From contig CAWHWB010000007.1 in the NCBI GenBank assembly GCA_963832875.1, positions 758,832 to 822,831 of the forward strand: 64,000 nt of DNA, written 5' to 3'. A program made the translations under genes and the position numbers. This document shows, in pieces, positions 61,742 to 64,000 of this stretch. Numbering within the stretch: position 1 is the first letter of the stretch; each line of letters opens with the position of its first letter. The notes beneath the pieces were generated by a model. It was not told where the DNA came from and searched no databases. It saw only the letters and a list, made by a program, of their open reading frames with translations. The DNA is from AP-15 sp963832875. Lineage in GTDB: Bacteria; Pseudomonadota; Alphaproteobacteria; ATCC43930; CGMCC-115725.

Positions 61742-62020
61742 CATCGGTTCGGGCCAGCGGACCGGACAGTAGATTGTGAGTTCTCCACCGCGTCTCGCCG
61801 ACCCGCCCGGGCTGAAACCCACGTGGCGGTTCGGCGGGTTGCGATGGCAGTCGGTCGGACAGAGCTCGATGCTTCATGGTCTGGAGAGTCCGATTGCGAG
61901 GTGTACCCGCCGGGCCGCGAAGATCCGCACCGGTGCCTAGGGCCGGCAACGCCCTGGGCGAGGGCTGTTCGATGTCGCAATCCCCGATCGCAGAACCCTT
62001 TGAACGGCTGTGAGAAAACG

Positions 62021-63569
62021 ATGGCCGACCGCATCTTGATCCTCGATTTCGGTAGCCAGGTGACCCAGTTGATCGCCCGGCGGCTGCGCGAGAGCGGGAT
62101 CTATTGCGAGATCCACCCGTATATGATCGGCGAGGACAAGGTCCGCGACTTCGACCCGCGGGCGATCATCCTGTCGGGCGGTCCGGCCTCGGTGACCGAG
62201 GGCACCTCGCCGCGCGCGCCCTCGATCGCTTTCCGGCTCGGCGTGCCGGTCCTGGGGATCTGCTACGGCATGCAGACGATGTGCGACGAATTGGGCGGCC
62301 GCGTCGCACTGAGCGAGCACCAGGAGTTCGGCCGCGCCTTTGTCGATGTCCTTGACGATTGCCTATTGTTCGAGGGGCTGTGGCCCAAGGGCGCCCGCGC
62401 TCAGGTGTGGATGAGCCATGGCGACAAGGTCGAGGCGCTGCCGGCAGGCTTTCGCGCGGTCGCCGCCAGCGAGGCCGCACCCTATGCGGCGATCGCCGAT
62501 GACGAGCGGCGGTTTTACGGTTTTCTGTTTCATCCCGAAGTAGCGCATACGCCGCAGGGTGCGGAATTGCTACGCAACTTTACCCACAATGTCGCCGGCT
62601 GCCGCGGCGATTGGACAATGGCGCTGTTCCGCGCCCAGGCGATCGAACAAATCCGTGACCAGGTCGGCCACGGCAATGTCGTCTGCGGCCTGTCGGGCGG
62701 GGTCGATTCGGCGGTCGCGGCGGCCTTATTGCACGAGGCGGTCGGCGACCAGCTGACCTGCATCTTTGTCGATACCGGCGTGCTGCGTGCCGGCGAGGCC
62801 GAGGAGGTCGTCGAGCTGTTTCGCCGGCATTACAATATCCCGCTGGTTCATCGCGATGCCGGCGAGCTGTTTCTGGCGAAGCTCGCCGGCGTCACCGACC
62901 CCGAAGAAAAGCGCAAGCGGATCGGCGCCACTTTTATCGACGTGTTCGACGAGGAGGCGCACAAGCTCGGCGACGTCGAGTTTCTGGCGCAGGGGACGCT
63001 CTACCCCGACGTGATCGAATTCTACGAGCGCCATCGGCGGCCCTTCGGTCACGATCAAATCGCATCACAATGTCGGCGGCCTGCCCGAGCGGATGAAGTT
63101 GAAATTGGTCGAGCCGTTGCGCGCGCTGTTCAAGGACGAGGTGCGCGAATTGGGCCGGGAGCTCGGCCTGCCCGAGCGGCTGGTCGGGCGACATCCGTTC
63201 CCCGGCCCTGGCCTGGCGATCCGCATCCCGGGCGAAGTCACCCGCGCCAAGCTCGAAATCCTGCGCAAGGCCGATGCGGTGTTCATCGAGGAGATCCGCA
63301 ACGCCGGGCTCTATGACGCGATCTGGCAGGCCTTTGCCGTGCTTCTGCCGGTGCGCAGCGTTGGCGTCATGGGCGACGCGCGCACCTACGATTACGCCTG
63401 CGCCCTGCGCGCGGTGACTTCGACCGACGGGATGACCGCCGACACCTTTGCCTTCTCGCACGAATTCTTGGGCCGCGCCGCGACCCGCATCATCAACGAG
63501 GTGCGCGGCGTCAACCGGGTCGTCTACGACGTCACCTCGAAACCGCCAGGAACAATCGAGTGGGAATGA
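62021..63569 (+). CDS. guaA: GMP synthase (glutamine-hydrolysing), interrupted by +1 frameshift
   Basis: The ATG at 62021 starts MADRILILDFGSQVTQLIAR. The glutaminase part contains GICYGMQTM with the nucleophilic Cys, and the synthetase part contains CGLSGGVDSAVAAALLHEAV. At about 63020 the frame runs off: GTLYPDVIE is followed by noise, while the adjacent frame reads AIGGPSVTIKSHHNVGGLPE and then KLVEPLRALFKDEVRELGRE to the end KPPGTIEWE. Deleting one T of the TT at 63020-63021 restores a 515-residue GuaA, which is the expected length. As guaA is usually needed for growth on minimal medium, an assembly or base-call error is likely. A short leader with no clear ribosome site. Confidence 0.92.
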
Positions 63570-63860
63570 TTTTGGCCCATCCCAGGGTATCCAAGGCTAT
63601 CCCTGAAAACTCCGTAAGCTGCTGAAGTAAATAAATAAATCAGTCAGGACCTATCGATGGCTATCGGGGTGCAGAAATCCGATCTGACGGGATGGCTGAC
63701 GGTGGTCGAGCCTATTGCCTCTCATCACAATCGCGACTACCGTCATGGTCACGCGGGCCTCTGACGGTAGTTTTTTCCGTATAGTGATCTGAAAATACAC
63801 ACGTTTTCTGATCGTTGGCGCGCTGGAATGGCCTGACGGTAGTTTCTGGCGAGGTGTGAC
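63570..63860. other. guaA 3' junction and integrase upstream region with TGACGGTAGT repeats
   Basis: Contains repeated TGACGGTAGT-type motifs: an inverted copy ACTACCGTCA at 63736-63745, direct copies at 63762-63771 and 63834-63843, and a one-mismatch copy TGACGGTGGT at 63697-63706. These could be integrase arm-binding sites. No tRNA is visible here. Confidence 0.5.
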
Positions 63861-64000
63861 ATGCTGACGGACGTCGCGATTAAGGCTCTGAAATCGAAGG
63901 AAAAAGACTACAAGGTCGCGGATCGCGACGGGATGTATGTCCATGTCACCACCAAGGGCGCGCTCTCATTTCGGATGGACTACCGTCTGAACGGGCGCCG
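63861..64000 (+). CDS. tyrosine-type integrase (DUF4102, P4-like), cut by window edge
   Basis: Only 46 codons are visible: MLTDVAIKALKSKEKDYKVA, then DRDGMYVHVTTKGALSFRMD and YRLNGRR. This is the DUF4102/arm DNA-binding N-terminus of P4-type integrases, in which DVAIKALK and KVADRDGMYVHVTTKGA are diagnostic. Such integrases catalyse site-specific insertion of genomic islands. It begins 291 bp after the guaA stop, which fits an island inserted at the guaA 3' end. The catalytic tyrosine part lies beyond the window. Confidence 0.9.
   Translation, partial: MLTDVAIKALKSKEKDYKVADRDGMYVHVTTKGALSFRMDYRLNGR

Noticed and set aside
63570..63860. Possible tRNA or tmRNA as the integration target
   Set aside because: No clover-leaf arms or TTCGAAT-type T-loop were seen; the guaA 3' end is the better target.

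Overview
This 64 kb window is high-GC, gene-dense bacterial chromosome. Alphaproteobacterial markers are a DUF1476 F1-ATPase zeta-type inhibitor (21226-21546), a bolA-grxD pair beside purL, a PEP-CTERM protein behind a GG-N10-GC sigma-54 promoter, and a CtrA-type box. The many LLM-class flavin oxidoreductases, amidohydrolases and dioxygenases suggest a soil or rhizosphere generalist, perhaps Rhodospirillales-like. That placement is inference. Both ends are cut: the left edge inside an alpha/beta hydrolase, the right edge inside an integrase.

Layout. 1-13 kb holds scattered single genes: hydrolases, a DODA-like and a CmcJ-like protein, a PEP-CTERM protein followed by a REP-flanked RAYT transposase, an LLM oxidoreductase divergent from a HAD and alpha/beta-hydrolase pair, an amidase and a CHAP protein. 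13-24 kb is the purine block: grxD, bolA, purL, purQ, purS and, further on, purB, all on the minus strand. A plus-strand PAS-PAS hybrid histidine kinase sits between purQ and purS. 24-31 kb has an RluA-type enzyme with repeat-derived N-terminal sequence, a PEP-mutase/isocitrate-lyase-type lyase, a cupin and LVIVD-propeller pair, an RlpA-like protein, and a PuuE-type deacetylase coupled to DUF29. 31-34.7 kb is a patch of foreign and decaying DNA: a broken serine recombinase coupled to a SIR2-domain gene, two IS remnants and a gene truncated by one of them. 34.9-39.7 kb has PepF, an SDR lacking the active-site Tyr, a coiled-coil methyltransferase and a second LLM enzyme. 39.7-43.3 kb is an AT-richer accessory patch of unknown genes, one with a PAS_5-like domain.

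43.3-49.7 kb carries a second PEP-CTERM protein and a Kps/Wzm-type polysaccharide export operon. Its permease is fused to about 400 residues of TPR repeats, followed by overlapping ATPase and chain-length/inner-membrane genes and a glycosyltransferase. 49.8-61.7 kb is a probable aromatic catabolism region: tandem ACMSD-like amidohydrolases, ring-hydroxylating dioxygenase alpha and beta, a VOC extradiol-type dioxygenase, an HpaB-type hydroxylase, a Tat-exported amidohydrolase, tandem carboxymuconolactone-decarboxylase-like genes, a cupin and another amidohydrolase. 62.0-63.6 kb is guaA, and a tyrosine integrase starts 291 bp after it, so a genomic island probably begins at the guaA 3' end.

A caution on sequence quality: four genes, including guaA, carry a net +1 frameshift, three of them explained by one extra base in a short run of identical bases. 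These look more like base-call errors than decay, at least for guaA. I saw no rRNA, tRNA or CRISPR array.
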